This document shows positions 15,866 through 24,832 of a stretch of 64,000 nt of DNA, in pieces. The first letter of the stretch is position 1, and each line of letters opens with the position of its first letter. Position numbers and translations under genes: made by a program. This DNA is from Lysinibacillus_B sp036662795 (lineage in GTDB: Bacteria; Bacillota; Bacilli; Bacillales_A; Planococcaceae): contig NZ_JBAFWZ010000007.1 of assembly GCF_036662795.1 (NCBI RefSeq), forward strand, positions 1 to 64,000, in the 5' to 3' direction. The notes below the pieces were generated by a model. That model worked only from the letters and a program-made list of their open reading frames with translations. It had not been told where the DNA came from and ran no database searches.

Positions 15866-17545
15866 ATGAAACTGACAGTAGAACGGAAGCTACAATTTGC
15901 ATTTGGCATTGTTTTAGTACTCCTTTTAAGTATTGCGGGCATAGGTATGTACTATTTAAATGAAAACAATCGTACGCTTGATAGGATTGAAAAGGATACA
16001 GAGATTATTCATTTGTATAATGATATTTCTTTCCAAACGGTTCGAGCGAATGCAGCAATTCGTGGATATATGCTATATGGTAAGGAAGAAATGCTAAACA
16101 ATCATTATGAAATTCGAGAAACTTTACATAGCTCCGTTGATCGTCTGGCAGCTCTTGGCTATGACGACAAGGATTTTGATCAATTTTTAATTCAACTAAA
16201 AGAGTGGGAGACACCAATTGATGAGCAAATTGTTCCGCTTTCTCAAAACGGTGATGTGGAGCAGGCGCAAAAGGTGGCGCTACCGGTTTTAGGAGAGGGC
16301 TCACAAAAGCTTGTTGTTTTCGGTAAAACGATGGCAACAAGTCAGCAGGAGAAGATGATAAAGAAGATTGAAAAAACGAAGAAACAGGGCGCTTTCAATA
16401 TTAAAGAAATTTTCGTGCTTACAATCTTGTCATTAATTATTAGTATCGTGATAGCAACTGTATTTGGTCGTCGTGTTGCTAAAAACATTCAAAAAACGGT
16501 TTCGGAAATGAACCGATTTGCTGACGGTGATTTACAAACAGCCCTTCATTTTAAAACAAAGGATGAATTTGCCCAGCTGGCGACAGGGTTTAATACGATG
16601 GCAGAAAAGCTGCGTTCTACGATGAAGCAGGTAGGGGAGTCCTCACAGCAGGTAGCAGCAACCTCCGAGCAATTGACTGCTAGTAGTATGGAGGTAACAC
16701 AAGCAACTGAGGTTGTTACAGAGTCCATTCAAGAAATAGCCTCTGGTATTGAAAACCAAGACTCACTAACAGGGGATGTAAAGGGCTTATCCTCGCATAT
16801 ACTGAAGAAAATGGATGAAATTTCACAAAGTATAGAGCATGTGAATGAAGCAGCTGTTGAAACGAAGAATATGGCGAGCACAGGGCGTTCATCTGTCCGA
16901 GATTTAACCAGGCAAATGGATGAAATATCAGATAACACTGTAGAACTAAGCACACGTGTACAGGATTTAGATGAAAATACAGCGGCAATTGTATCAGCTG
17001 TTAATGTTATAAAAAATATTGCGACTCAAACGAACCTTCTTGCTATTAATGCCTCTATAGAAGCAGCAAGAAGCGGTGAGCATGGAAAAGGCTTTGCCGT
17101 TGTAGCAGAGGAAGTTCGTAAGCTAGCAGATGAATCTAGTTTAGCTGCTGGAGATATTGAAAAGGTTGTTACTCAGATTACTGAAAGCACGCGTATCATT
17201 GAGGATGATATGCAAAATAGTAATCATTCTGTTGAGGTTGGTCGTGAAAAAGTATCTGTGGCACGCGATAATTTCTTAACAATAAACGATGCCATCCATG
17301 ATGTACAAAGCCAGGCCGAGTCAGTTACAGAGGCTATCCGTGCGATTCACCTAGACGTTGAAAAGCTCGTGAAGGAAATTGATATCATTAGCGAAGTATC
17401 GATCAAATCAAGTACAAATGTACAAAGTGTAGCAGCTTCATCGCAGGAGCAAAATGCTGCTATGGAAGAAGTAGCAGCAGCCTCAACCCATTTAGCAAAA
17501 ATGGCCGTTGATTTGCAGGAATCTATACAGACGTTTAAATACTGA
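15866..17545 (+). CDS. Methyl-accepting chemotaxis protein
   Basis: A 559-aa transmembrane chemoreceptor. TM1 is at about residues 9-31, a roughly 150-residue extracellular four-helix-bundle sensor follows (4HB_MCP type), TM2 is at about 181-201, HAMP at about 202-255, and the cytoplasmic signalling coiled coil at about 270-555. The highly conserved hairpin tip IATQTNLLAINASIEAARSGEHGKGFAVVAEEVRKLA, the CheA/CheW contact site, is intact (seen across about 390-425). I prefer ATG 15866 (GAGGGTG upstream) over ATG 15818 (AGGAG, 11-base spacing); both keep the domains. Ligand unknown. It has its own promoter and terminator. Confidence 0.93.
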   Translation: MKLTVERKLQFAFGIVLVLLLSIAGIGMYYLNENNRTLDRIEKDTEIIHLYNDISFQTVRANAAIRGYMLYGKEEMLNNHYEIRETLHSSVDRLAALGYDDKDFDQFLIQLKEWETPIDEQIVPLSQNGDVEQAQKVALPVLGEGSQKLVVFGKTMATSQQEKMIKKIEKTKKQGAFNIKEIFVLTILSLIISIVIATVFGRRVAKNIQKTVSEMNRFADGDLQTALHFKTKDEFAQLATGFNTMAEKLRSTMKQVGESSQQVAATSEQLTASSMEVTQATEVVTESIQEIASGIENQDSLTGDVKGLSSHILKKMDEISQSIEHVNEAAVETKNMASTGRSSVRDLTRQMDEISDNTVELSTRVQDLDENTAAIVSAVNVIKNIATQTNLLAINASIEAARSGEHGKGFAVVAEEVRKLADESSLAAGDIEKVVTQITESTRIIEDDMQNSNHSVEVGREKVSVARDNFLTINDAIHDVQSQAESVTEAIRAIHLDVEKLVKEIDIISEVSIKSSTNVQSVAASSQEQNAAMEEVAAASTHLAKMAVDLQESIQTFKY

Positions 17546-17581
17546 TAGAACTGAATAAATATAAGCATTTGAATCATTTAA

Positions 17582-17628
17582 CAAGGGGGCTGCCCAGAAA
17601 GTCAAAACTTTCTAGGTAGCCCCTTGAT
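17582..17628 (+). terminator. Strong terminator after chemoreceptor gene
   Basis: AAGGGGGCTGCCCAGAAAGT pairs with ACTTTCTAGGTAGCCCCTT. The stem is long, loop four bases. The T tract is short (TTGATT). Confidence 0.7.
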
Positions 17629-17729
17629 TACTGTATAAGAAAGTATAATTTTTTTAGGGTTTGAGCATTTTCTCGCTCTAGCTGCCGGCGCTTATCGTGG
17701 CTAAACGGGACGCTTACATTTTTCTTACT

Positions 17730-19124
17730 TTATTTATATTTTTGCTGTAGCATTTCGAGCTTTCCTTTATAAGGAGGCATAACAAATGGCTCGTATTCCT
17801 GAGGTATAGCGGTAAACACAGCGCGGGCGTGAGAAAAGCCTTTAAAGCCATGGATCCCGTGATAGCTTCCGACACCAGAGTTACCTACACCTCCAAAAGG
17901 TAGGTTCGGGTGGGTATTGTGCGAATAAATATCATTAATTGTTACACCGCCAGAAGAGGTTGTTTGCAATATATGCTGAACAAGCCCCTCATTTTCACTA
18001 AATAAATATAAGGCAAGCGGCTGTGGTTTTGAACGAATGTATGCAAGAGCATTCTCAACATCCTGATACGGCAACACTAATAGAATTGGACCAAAAATCT
18101 CCTCATGCGTAATTTCCATATCCTCCGTAATATTGCTTAATAAGGTAGGCTCGATACGTCGAGATTCCTCATCAAAATGCCCGCCCGATAGTACGGTAGC
18201 GCCTTTTGAAATGGCATCCTCTACAAGATTTTTTAAACGAGTAAAGTTCGCGGCGTTTATAATTTGTGTGTGGTCCTCCTTGCAAAGATTTCCTTGTGCA
18301 TCATAAATACTATTGCGGACATGTTGTTCAAAATGCTCTGCGAATGCGTTCAAATCTTCCTCATAGACAAATACATAATCCGGCGAGATACAGATTTGTC
18401 CGCTATTAAGCAATTTTCCCCAAGCTAACCGCATTGTAGTTCGCTCTAAATCCACATTGCGATCTACAATTACAGGTGATTTCCCGCCAAGTTCTAGTGT
18501 GACAGACGCAAGGTGCTTTGCAGCTGCCGTCATAATGAGCTTGCCAATTTTTGAGCCGCCTGTGAAAAAGAAATGATTGAACGGGAGCTCTAATAGCTCG
18601 TTCGCCACACTGGCATCTCCTAATACAACAGCCACTTCCTGCTCTTCGAACACTTCTGCTAAGAGCTTTTGTGTTAAAGTTGCGAGTGTTGGCATATGTT
18701 CTGAGGGCTTTAGTATGACACAGTTTCCAGCCGCTATTGCTTCTGCTAATGGGTGTATGGTAACCGTTAACGGGGCGTTCCATGTACCAAAAATACAAAC
18801 AACACCTTTAGGCTCGTAGACTATTTGAGCTTTCGTGCCAGGCTGAGTCTCCACTTCCTCAGGCAGCATCCACGTTTCAATATTTGCAATCGCATACTGG
18901 ATTCCGCTAGTTACGGCGGTGATTTCGTTGACGATTTCAAACGCTGGCTTCTCCACATCCTGTCTTACGGCCTGTATAATTTCTTCGCTATAGGATTGTA
19001 AAACATGGAGTAGCTTCTGTAGTTTTACCTTCCTCGTCGCTGCATCTGTTTGACGGACTTCCCATTGATACTTTTGCTGCTTGTTAAAGATTGCACTAAG
19101 ATTCGTTGAAATAGCTTGTTCCAT
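17730..19124 (-). CDS. Aldehyde dehydrogenase (class 3 type)
   Basis: A 464-aa NAD(P)-dependent aldehyde dehydrogenase of the class 3/fatty aldehyde type (YwdH-like), oxidizing an aldehyde to the acid. The catalytic glutamate is in VTLELGGKSP, the catalytic cysteine in SGQICISPDYV, and FFTGGSKIGKLI is the cofactor-binding segment. The short length and a C-terminus ending soon after LPFGGVGNSGVGSYHG are typical for class 3. ATG 19124 is preceded by AAAGGGGA at 8 bases; an earlier ATG/GTG lacks a site. It follows the KstD-like flavoprotein gene by 107 bp in the same orientation and may be part of the same catabolic set. Confidence 0.92.
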   Translation of the reverse strand: MEQAISTNLSAIFNKQQKYQWEVRQTDAATRKVKLQKLLHVLQSYSEEIIQAVRQDVEKPAFEIVNEITAVTSGIQYAIANIETWMLPEEVETQPGTKAQIVYEPKGVVCIFGTWNAPLTVTIHPLAEAIAAGNCVILKPSEHMPTLATLTQKLLAEVFEEQEVAVVLGDASVANELLELPFNHFFFTGGSKIGKLIMTAAAKHLASVTLELGGKSPVIVDRNVDLERTTMRLAWGKLLNSGQICISPDYVFVYEEDLNAFAEHFEQHVRNSIYDAQGNLCKEDHTQIINAANFTRLKNLVEDAISKGATVLSGGHFDEESRRIEPTLLSNITEDMEITHEEIFGPILLVLPYQDVENALAYIRSKPQPLALYLFSENEGLVQHILQTTSSGGVTINDIYSHNTHPNLPFGGVGNSGVGSYHGIHGFKGFSHARAVFTAIPQEYEPFVMPPYKGKLEMLQQKYK

Positions 19125-19231
19125 TTTAAAAATCCCCTTTACCATCACATTAGTTATTTTCGGTTCACTCTCGGAAACGCATTCTTGCCTTCGTTCTAAA
19201 AATCAAGAGCTTGAGCAGCTACTACATTTAA

Positions 19232-20932
19232 CTAGCTATGAACTTCACTTTGCATTCCAGCCTTATGGGTAGGAACCTCATTCTTACAATGCATGGCGGC
19301 CAAATAGCCAAATGTCATACCAGGTCCTAGTGTAGCTCCCGGGCCAGGATACGCTTCACCCATAATGGATGCAGAGCAGTTCCCGCAGGCATAGACGCCA
19401 GGAATCACCGTTCCATCCTCTTTTACGATTCTGGCATCTTTGTCAATAACAACGCCGCCCTTTGTTCCGATATCACCTGGGAACACCTTAAGCGCATAAT
19501 AAGGTCCAACATTAATCTCCTCTAAATTAGGATTTTTAAGTGTTGGATCGCCGTAATAGCGATCATGTGCTGTTTCCCCGCGATGAAAATCTAAATCTTT
19601 GCCGTTCCTCGCATATTCATTGAATGTTTGGATCGTGTCAACTAAATTATTTCCTGGCATGTGTAATTTCTCCTCTAGCTCTTTGATAGAGTCTGCTTTT
19701 ATCACAATGCCATGCTCATAATATGGTGTCGGGAAATCCTGTCCCGGGAATTGCCCTGCAAAGATATAGCGTTTTTTAGCTCGTCCATCAAAAATAATCC
19801 ACGAATGAATCGCCTTTCCACCCGTTTTCTCATTATGAAGATACATACGGTCGACAAATTCATGATACGGTGTTGGTTCATTAATATAGCGTTTTCCATC
19901 CTGATCCGTGATAATCATATTCGGTATACCACGATCTGCTACTAAGAAGAATGGTACGCCTTTATGGTCGATAATCGATGGGGCACCCCACACTTTATGC
20001 ATTAGGTCAAATTGAGCTCCTAGTTTTTCAGCGGGTGTTAAAATATCACCAGTTTGTCCGACTGGTGAACTTGTCCAGCCAACATCGGTAGGGGATGGTA
20101 AATATTTATCACGATACGCTTGGTTTTTGGAAAAACCGCCAGAGCCTAAAATCACGCCCTTATTCGCTTTAATGTATAAGGCTTTCTCGTCTTTTTTTAC
20201 TTGGATTCCGACAACTCGGTCATCTTCAAATATAAAATCTACAAAAGGTGTGTTTAACCAAAGCTCACCGTTTAAATCCTTATAGGAAAGTGCCATACGA
20301 GCAATTAATGCTTGCCCGAGTGCAGCGTAATTGACTCGGAATAGCTTGTGCTGTATTAAACGCCAGCCTAATGATAACGAGCGGATTTTCCCCTCCCACG
20401 TTCTCGTAATCATGTTGACCTTGTGGAAATCTTGGCCCGTCATAACAAATCCTTTTGTTGATAGGGTAGGTGGCTTTAACTTGTCTCTCCAATCCCCTAA
20501 TTGATTTGTATTAATAATTAATGGTTCAATAGAGCGGCCCTGTCCTTTCCCACCTGGTAGCTGCGGGTAATAATCAGAATAATTGTTTGCATAGGAAAAC
20601 CGCATATGCTTTGTGTTCTTATGGAAATAATCAAGCATTTCAATTCCTTTGTTTAAATACGTTGTTTTGATTTCATCGGATACGCCATCGCCGATAGTAG
20701 CGTCTAAATATGTTTTCGCTTCTTGGAAACTATCTCCGACACCTGCTTCTACTAAATACCTGTTATTTGGAATCCAAACACCTCCACCAGATAGAGCAGA
20801 GGCACCACCGAAGTGCTGCTCTTTTTCTACTAATAATGTGTGTAGGCCTTCATTTTTAGCCGTAATGGCGGCAGAGAATCCCGAGGCACCTGAACCTACT
20901 ACAACAACGTCATATTCATAATCCCAATTCAT
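19232..20932 (-). CDS. FAD-dependent oxidoreductase, 3-ketosteroid dehydrogenase-like
   Basis: A 566-aa flavoprotein of the fumarate reductase/3-oxosteroid 1-dehydrogenase superfamily. The FAD Rossmann motif VVVVGSGASGFSAAITA is at residues about 9-25, and the C-terminal FAD segment GVYACGNCSASIMGEAYPGP and ATLGPGMTFGYLA is very like that of KstD enzymes, which desaturate ring A of steroids. Fumarate reductase-type heme or signal regions are absent, so it is a soluble enzyme. Start ATG with AGGAGGG upstream. True steroid substrate is uncertain: Bacillales KstD-like proteins are mostly uncharacterized. A terminator separates it from the luciferase-like gene upstream. Confidence 0.85.
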   Translation of the reverse strand: MNWDYEYDVVVVGSGASGFSAAITAKNEGLHTLLVEKEQHFGGASALSGGGVWIPNNRYLVEAGVGDSFQEAKTYLDATIGDGVSDEIKTTYLNKGIEMLDYFHKNTKHMRFSYANNYSDYYPQLPGGKGQGRSIEPLIINTNQLGDWRDKLKPPTLSTKGFVMTGQDFHKVNMITRTWEGKIRSLSLGWRLIQHKLFRVNYAALGQALIARMALSYKDLNGELWLNTPFVDFIFEDDRVVGIQVKKDEKALYIKANKGVILGSGGFSKNQAYRDKYLPSPTDVGWTSSPVGQTGDILTPAEKLGAQFDLMHKVWGAPSIIDHKGVPFFLVADRGIPNMIITDQDGKRYINEPTPYHEFVDRMYLHNEKTGGKAIHSWIIFDGRAKKRYIFAGQFPGQDFPTPYYEHGIVIKADSIKELEEKLHMPGNNLVDTIQTFNEYARNGKDLDFHRGETAHDRYYGDPTLKNPNLEEINVGPYYALKVFPGDIGTKGGVVIDKDARIVKEDGTVIPGVYACGNCSASIMGEAYPGPGATLGPGMTFGYLAAMHCKNEVPTHKAGMQSEVHS

Positions 20933-21053
20933 AAGAACCCTCCTTAAAAGTTAATAATAGAAAACTATTGCAAAGATTAAAGATGGAAAATCTAGTGAAA
21001 TTCATAGAAGTATATAATAGAATTGTATTAATAAAAGCTCTTAACTATGCACA

Positions 21054-21092
21054 AAAAATAGACTATCTGCTTTAAGCAAAGTAGCCTATTCC
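21054..21092 (-). terminator. Terminator of the MarR-dioxygenase operon
   Basis: On the minus strand AATAGGCTA, a loop containing CTTTGCTTAAAGCAGA, then TAGTCTATT followed by TTTTTTG, about 12 bases after the luciferase-like frame. Confidence 0.7.
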
Positions 21093-21103
21093 TATATTTA
21101 TCC

Positions 21104-22162
21104 TTATTTTGCTGTATATTTTTTTATCGCTGGAATAATATCATTCCCGATCATCTCAATATTTTTCATAATTTTTTCAAATGGTACGCCACCAAAATCG
21201 ATTTGTGCCATAAAACGTTGCATGCCATATAATTCATATTGGTAAAGTAATTTTTCAATAATTTGTTCTTTGCTACCGACCATTAAAGCATCACTTGTAT
21301 CGGGCGCTTGTGCAAATTGCTGCTCCGGATAGCCAGCGCCACGAATTGCTTGGAAGCCACCGTTAATATGAGGATACATTCCCTGTAAAGCCTCTTTTGT
21401 CGTTTCCGCCACATAAAATAAGCTTGCTGTTGCTATTGGTAGAGAGGCTGGATCAAAGCCGCTTCGCTGTGCAGCCTCACGATAGGCATCAACAGAAGGT
21501 TTAAAATTAATAGCCTGTCCACCTAAAGTCGTGAGCATCATGGGGATTCCCATATAACCTGCCTTAATAGCACTTCCAGGAGGCCCTCCAACTGCACGCC
21601 AAATAGGTAATAGGCCGTTTTTTGGCTGTGGAAGGATTGGAGCATTGTGAAGCGGCGCACGGTACCTGCCTTCCCATGTGACATATTCCTCGTCATTAAT
21701 TTTTTTCAATAGCGCTAATTTTTCCTCGAATATTTCCTCATAGTTTTGTACGTCTACCCCTAGTAAATGATAGGCACCTACACGAGAGCCACGCCCGGCC
21801 ACGATTTCTGCACGCCCATTTGAAATTAAATCAATTGTGGCAAAGTCCTCGTACACACGTACCGGATCAGAAACACTAAGCACGGTAGCTGAGCTAGCAA
21901 GCTTAATTTTTTCAGTTGCTTGAGCAATCGCACCAAGGACGACTGTATGTGCCTGCGTTGTAAAGTACGTTTGGTGGCTTTCTCCAATACCAAATATGTC
22001 AATACCTGCTTGCTCTGCTAGCTTACTTGCCTCAATTAGCTCTTGAATTCGTTGTTGCTGTGAAATACGTTCCCCTGTTAATGGGTTCGGAATATGGTCT
22101 CCTAAGGAATACAGCCCAAATTACATTCCTTTTGATGTATCGATTCTATATTGCTCCATCAT
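21104..22162 (-). pseudogene. Luciferase-like flavin oxidoreductase gene with stop at codon 14
   Basis: The frame encodes a bacterial luciferase-like (LLM class) flavin-dependent monooxygenase, including AEQAGIDIFGIGESHQ, AEIVAGRGSRVGAYHL and FGGVPFEKIMKNIEMIGNDI. From ATG 22162 (GGAGG 5 bases upstream) the product would begin MMEQYRIDTSKGM, then TAA at 22123-22121, then FGLYSLGDHIPNPLTGERI without a break to 21104. Family members usually read MEFGLYSLGDH, so the TAA most simply replaces a GAA glutamate codon. The next start (GTG 21883) loses the first beta-alpha units of the barrel. Probably inactive, unless the stop is a sequencing error or is read through. Confidence 0.75.
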
Positions 22163-22174
22163 GATTAACCTCCT

Positions 22175-23116
22175 TTAATCTAATGGCTCTAAAATGGCTT
22201 CAATTTCTGCTCTTTTTGCTTCTAAATAGGGTGGTAAATCAAGTTCTTTTCCTAGCTCTTCAACAGAGGAATCGACCGTAAAGCCTGGTCCATCAGTTGC
22301 CATTTCGAATAGAATTCCGTTCCGGTCTCTGAAATATAAGCTTTGGAAATAGTAGCGATCGACAACGCCGGAACTATCAAGCCCCCGCTCCTTAATTCGC
22401 GCATGCCATTCTCGTAATTCTTCTACTGTTTTCACACGTAGAGCTAAATGATGAATACTTCCACGACCCGGCTTCTCACTCCGTCCTTGTTGTTCTAGGA
22501 CGACAATTTCACCAAGTGCTTCACCGGCAATCGATTGTAAACGAACTTCCTTATCATGTTCAGAAACAACCGTATAGCCGAAAAGCTCTTTTAATAAATT
22601 TACCGTTCGATTAGAATAGCGGACAGTGATTTCAACTGTTCCCATCCCTAAAATACGATGTTCTTCTAATACCAATGAATCCGACCAAGCTTGCCAGTGA
22701 GCAGGAATGTTTTGGCCCTCATGATTTAGTAATACCATACGTAAGCCTTCATGATCCTCAAAAAATAGTGCATCTTTGCCGGCATATGTTGTGATTTCAC
22801 TATGCTCCACACCTAATAAGGTGAATCGATTTTTCCAATACTCGAGGCTTTCATAGCTCGGAACTAATAGTCCGATTCTTGTGATTGCATTTGTTCCACG
22901 GATCGTACGTCCAGCAACTGGCATTTCGAAAAACGATAGCTCTGTGCCAGCACTACCCGTTAAATCACCGTAAAATAGGTGATACATTGAAGGTGCATCT
23001 TGGTTGACTGTTTTCTTAACACGGCGTAAACCGAGAATTTTTGTATAAAATTCATTATTTCGCTGTCCATTTTTCGTCAACATTGAAATATGATGATGTC
23101 CACTTAATTTGTTCAT
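22175..23116 (-). CDS. Ring-cleaving dioxygenase, VOC family (MhqO/MhqA type)
   Basis: A 313-aa extradiol-type dioxygenase made of two VOC modules (about residues 4-130 and 150-275). HHHISMLTKNGQRNNEFYTKI begins module one, SIHHLALRV carries a metal-ligand histidine in module two and LFEMATDGPGF the glutamate ligand. In B. subtilis, the related MhqA/MhqE/MhqO proteins are controlled by the MarR regulator MhqR and detoxify quinones. Here a MarR gene lies immediately upstream in the same operon, matching that arrangement. ATG has GGAGG at 7 bases. It is followed at 12 bp by the broken luciferase-like gene. Confidence 0.87.
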   Translation of the reverse strand: MNKLSGHHHISMLTKNGQRNNEFYTKILGLRRVKKTVNQDAPSMYHLFYGDLTGSAGTELSFFEMPVAGRTIRGTNAITRIGLLVPSYESLEYWKNRFTLLGVEHSEITTYAGKDALFFEDHEGLRMVLLNHEGQNIPAHWQAWSDSLVLEEHRILGMGTVEITVRYSNRTVNLLKELFGYTVVSEHDKEVRLQSIAGEALGEIVVLEQQGRSEKPGRGSIHHLALRVKTVEELREWHARIKERGLDSSGVVDRYYFQSLYFRDRNGILFEMATDGPGFTVDSSVEELGKELDLPPYLEAKRAEIEAILEPLD

Positions 23117-23165
23117 TGTGTTGCCTCCATTTTCAATTGATTAAGCAAGTGATGGTAGAAAAAAA

Positions 23166-23609
23166 TTACGAGGGAGGTAATTTTTTTGTTTTACTATGCT
23201 TTTCAATTTTAGATAGTAGTGTATATAAGTTTTTTAATTCCTCTTCAGTTAATACATCGTCAAATAAAGAGGATTGAAAGTTAAGCTGATGTGGAGTGGC
23301 AAGATCCATTAATTCCTCACCTTTTTTCGTTAATGAAATCGTTTTTGTCTTCCAATGTTGCTTTCGTTGGATGAGACCTTCTTTTTCAAGTCTTGCCAGC
23401 ATTCGTGAAATGCCACCCTGAGTAACCGTTACTTTGTCCGCTAATTCGGATTGTGTTAAGGGTGCATAAGTTTGAATTTGGATTAACACGTCAAATTGAG
23501 CAGTTGTTAAGTTGAATCGCTTTAAAAATTCATTGGACAACTGATTACTTTGGTTTGTAAAGCGCATCATACGAAGCCAAGTGAGGGATCCGAGTGTATG
23601 TTTTCGCAT
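23166..23609 (-). CDS. MarR-family regulator, MhqR-like
   Basis: A 147-aa MarR-type winged helix protein. The DNA-binding part is LTQSELADKVTVTQGGISRMLARLEKEGLIQR (about residues 53-84), with the wing at about 85-100. It heads the operon with the ring-cleaving dioxygenase and faces a divergent nitronate monooxygenase gene; an MhqR-type operator lies between. By analogy with MhqR it would repress both sides and be released by quinone-like electrophiles or phenolic compounds (inference). ATG follows GGAGGAAGCAGG. Confidence 0.88.
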   Translation of the reverse strand: MRKHTLGSLTWLRMMRFTNQSNQLSNEFLKRFNLTTAQFDVLIQIQTYAPLTQSELADKVTVTQGGISRMLARLEKEGLIQRKQHWKTKTISLTKKGEELMDLATPHQLNFQSSLFDDVLTEEELKNLYTLLSKIEKHSKTKKLPPS

Positions 23610-23677
23610 CCTGCTTCCTCCTTTCCTTAGGCTGTAGCATCACTTTACCACGCAAGTGAAAACGAAGCAACGAAAAT

Positions 23678-23693
23678 ATCTCGAATTCAAGAT
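23678..23693. promoter_or_regulatory. Candidate MhqR operator
   Basis: ATCTCGAATTCAAGAT, preceded by T, differs at one position from the dyad reported for B. subtilis MhqR (tATCTcgaAtTCgAGATa). It lies 68 bp upstream of the MarR start and 106 bp upstream of the divergent nitronate monooxygenase start. Confidence 0.7.
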
Positions 23694-23799
23694 TTAATCT
23701 GGTGGAGATTATTTTTCCTAAATAAAATTTTAAAAAATGAAGGATTATTCATTTTTTCGCAGAACTTTAAGTATATTACGAGAAAAAGGGGTGTTTTTT

Positions 23800-24693
23800 A
23801 TGAATTTGCCAGTAATCGTGGCACCTATGTTTTTAGTTTCCAATCCAAAGATGGTGATTGAGTCTTCACGTGGAGGTGTCATCGGTACATTTCCATTGTT
23901 AAATGCACGTCCAACAAGCGTTTGTGAGGAATGGCTAACAGAAATTAAAGAGGCGTTACCAAGTGAGCCATGGGGTGTGAATATTATTTGCCATAAAGGG
24001 GAAAATCCACGCTATGATGAAGATGTGGAGTTAATTAAAAAATTTCAGCCACCACTTGTTATTACATCGCTAGGCAACCCAACACCGATTGTCGAAATCG
24101 TTCATAGCTATGGTGGAAAAGTGTATTCGGATGTCATTTTTGAAAAGCATGCGAAAAAAGCAGCGATGGCTGGTGTAGATGGGCTTATTTTAGTATGTGC
24201 AGGTGCAGGGGGGCATGGTGGGCTGTTAAATCCATTCGCCTTTGTAGCAGCAGTAAAATCATTCTTCAACGGGGAAATCATTTTAGCTGGGGCACTATCT
24301 TCCGGAGCAGATGTTGCCGCTGCTCGAGCAATCGGTGCTGATTATGCTTATATGGGCACACGTTTTATTGTAGCGGAAGAAGGAAATGCAACGGATGCTT
24401 ATAAAGATATGATTATTAGTAGCTCTAGTGAGGATATTATTTACACAGATGCAATCAGTGGTGTCAATGCGAATTTCCTTATTCCATCACTAACAGCAAG
24501 TGGTATTAATGTAGCTGATCTATCAAATGGCAGAGGGAAAATGGACTTTGATGATCATAAGGCATGGCGAGATATTTTCTCAGCAGGACAGGGAGTGGCT
24601 GCGATTTCAGAACGTCAAACAATCGCGCAAATAGTTGAGCAGCTTAAAGCCGAATATGAAGAGGCGTGTAACCGTTTAAATGTGTTAATTTAG
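23800..24693 (+). CDS. Nitronate monooxygenase family flavoprotein (copy 2)
   Basis: A 297-aa TIM-barrel flavoprotein of the nitronate monooxygenase/2-nitropropane dioxygenase family. LPVIVAPMFLVSNPKMV is the N-terminal signature, LVCAGAGGHGGLLNP carries the catalytic histidine, and ILAGALSSGADVAAARAIGADYAYMGTRF is the FMN phosphate region. It is clearly divergent from copies 1 and 3 in the window. I start it at ATG 23800, which has AAAGGGG at 8 bases; an ATG at 23737 has no ribosome site. The divergent MarR gene and the MhqR-like operator suggest it is induced together with the dioxygenase operon. Confidence 0.88.
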   Translation: MNLPVIVAPMFLVSNPKMVIESSRGGVIGTFPLLNARPTSVCEEWLTEIKEALPSEPWGVNIICHKGENPRYDEDVELIKKFQPPLVITSLGNPTPIVEIVHSYGGKVYSDVIFEKHAKKAAMAGVDGLILVCAGAGGHGGLLNPFAFVAAVKSFFNGEIILAGALSSGADVAAARAIGADYAYMGTRFIVAEEGNATDAYKDMIISSSSEDIIYTDAISGVNANFLIPSLTASGINVADLSNGRGKMDFDDHKAWRDIFSAGQGVAAISERQTIAQIVEQLKAEYEEACNRLNVLI

Positions 24694-24700
24694 ATGAAAG

Positions 24701-24733
24701 AAGGGGCTATCCATTAGTTGGATAGCCCCTTTA
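24701..24733 (+). terminator. Rho-independent terminator after nitronate monooxygenase 2
   Basis: AAGGGGCTATCC, seven-base loop, GGATAGCCCCTTT: a perfect strong stem immediately downstream of the stop codon. Confidence 0.85.
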
Positions 24734-24832
24734 AAGTTACAATATCTTTCTTATCGGAAATTGCACATATACCGAATACTCTAAAGAGTTGAGCAAAAAG
24801 AAAAATTAATGAAGTAGCTTATTTGCCGGTTG

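Noticed and set aside
18406..18798. Long frame on the same strand as the aldehyde dehydrogenase in another reading frame
   Set aside because: Shadow of the real gene; composition rich in Arg/Cys/His and no ribosome site.
10244..22162. Recoded genetic code (stop codons read as amino acids) to explain the three early stops
   Set aside because: TAA, TGA and TAG all end normal genes throughout the window, so general recoding is excluded.
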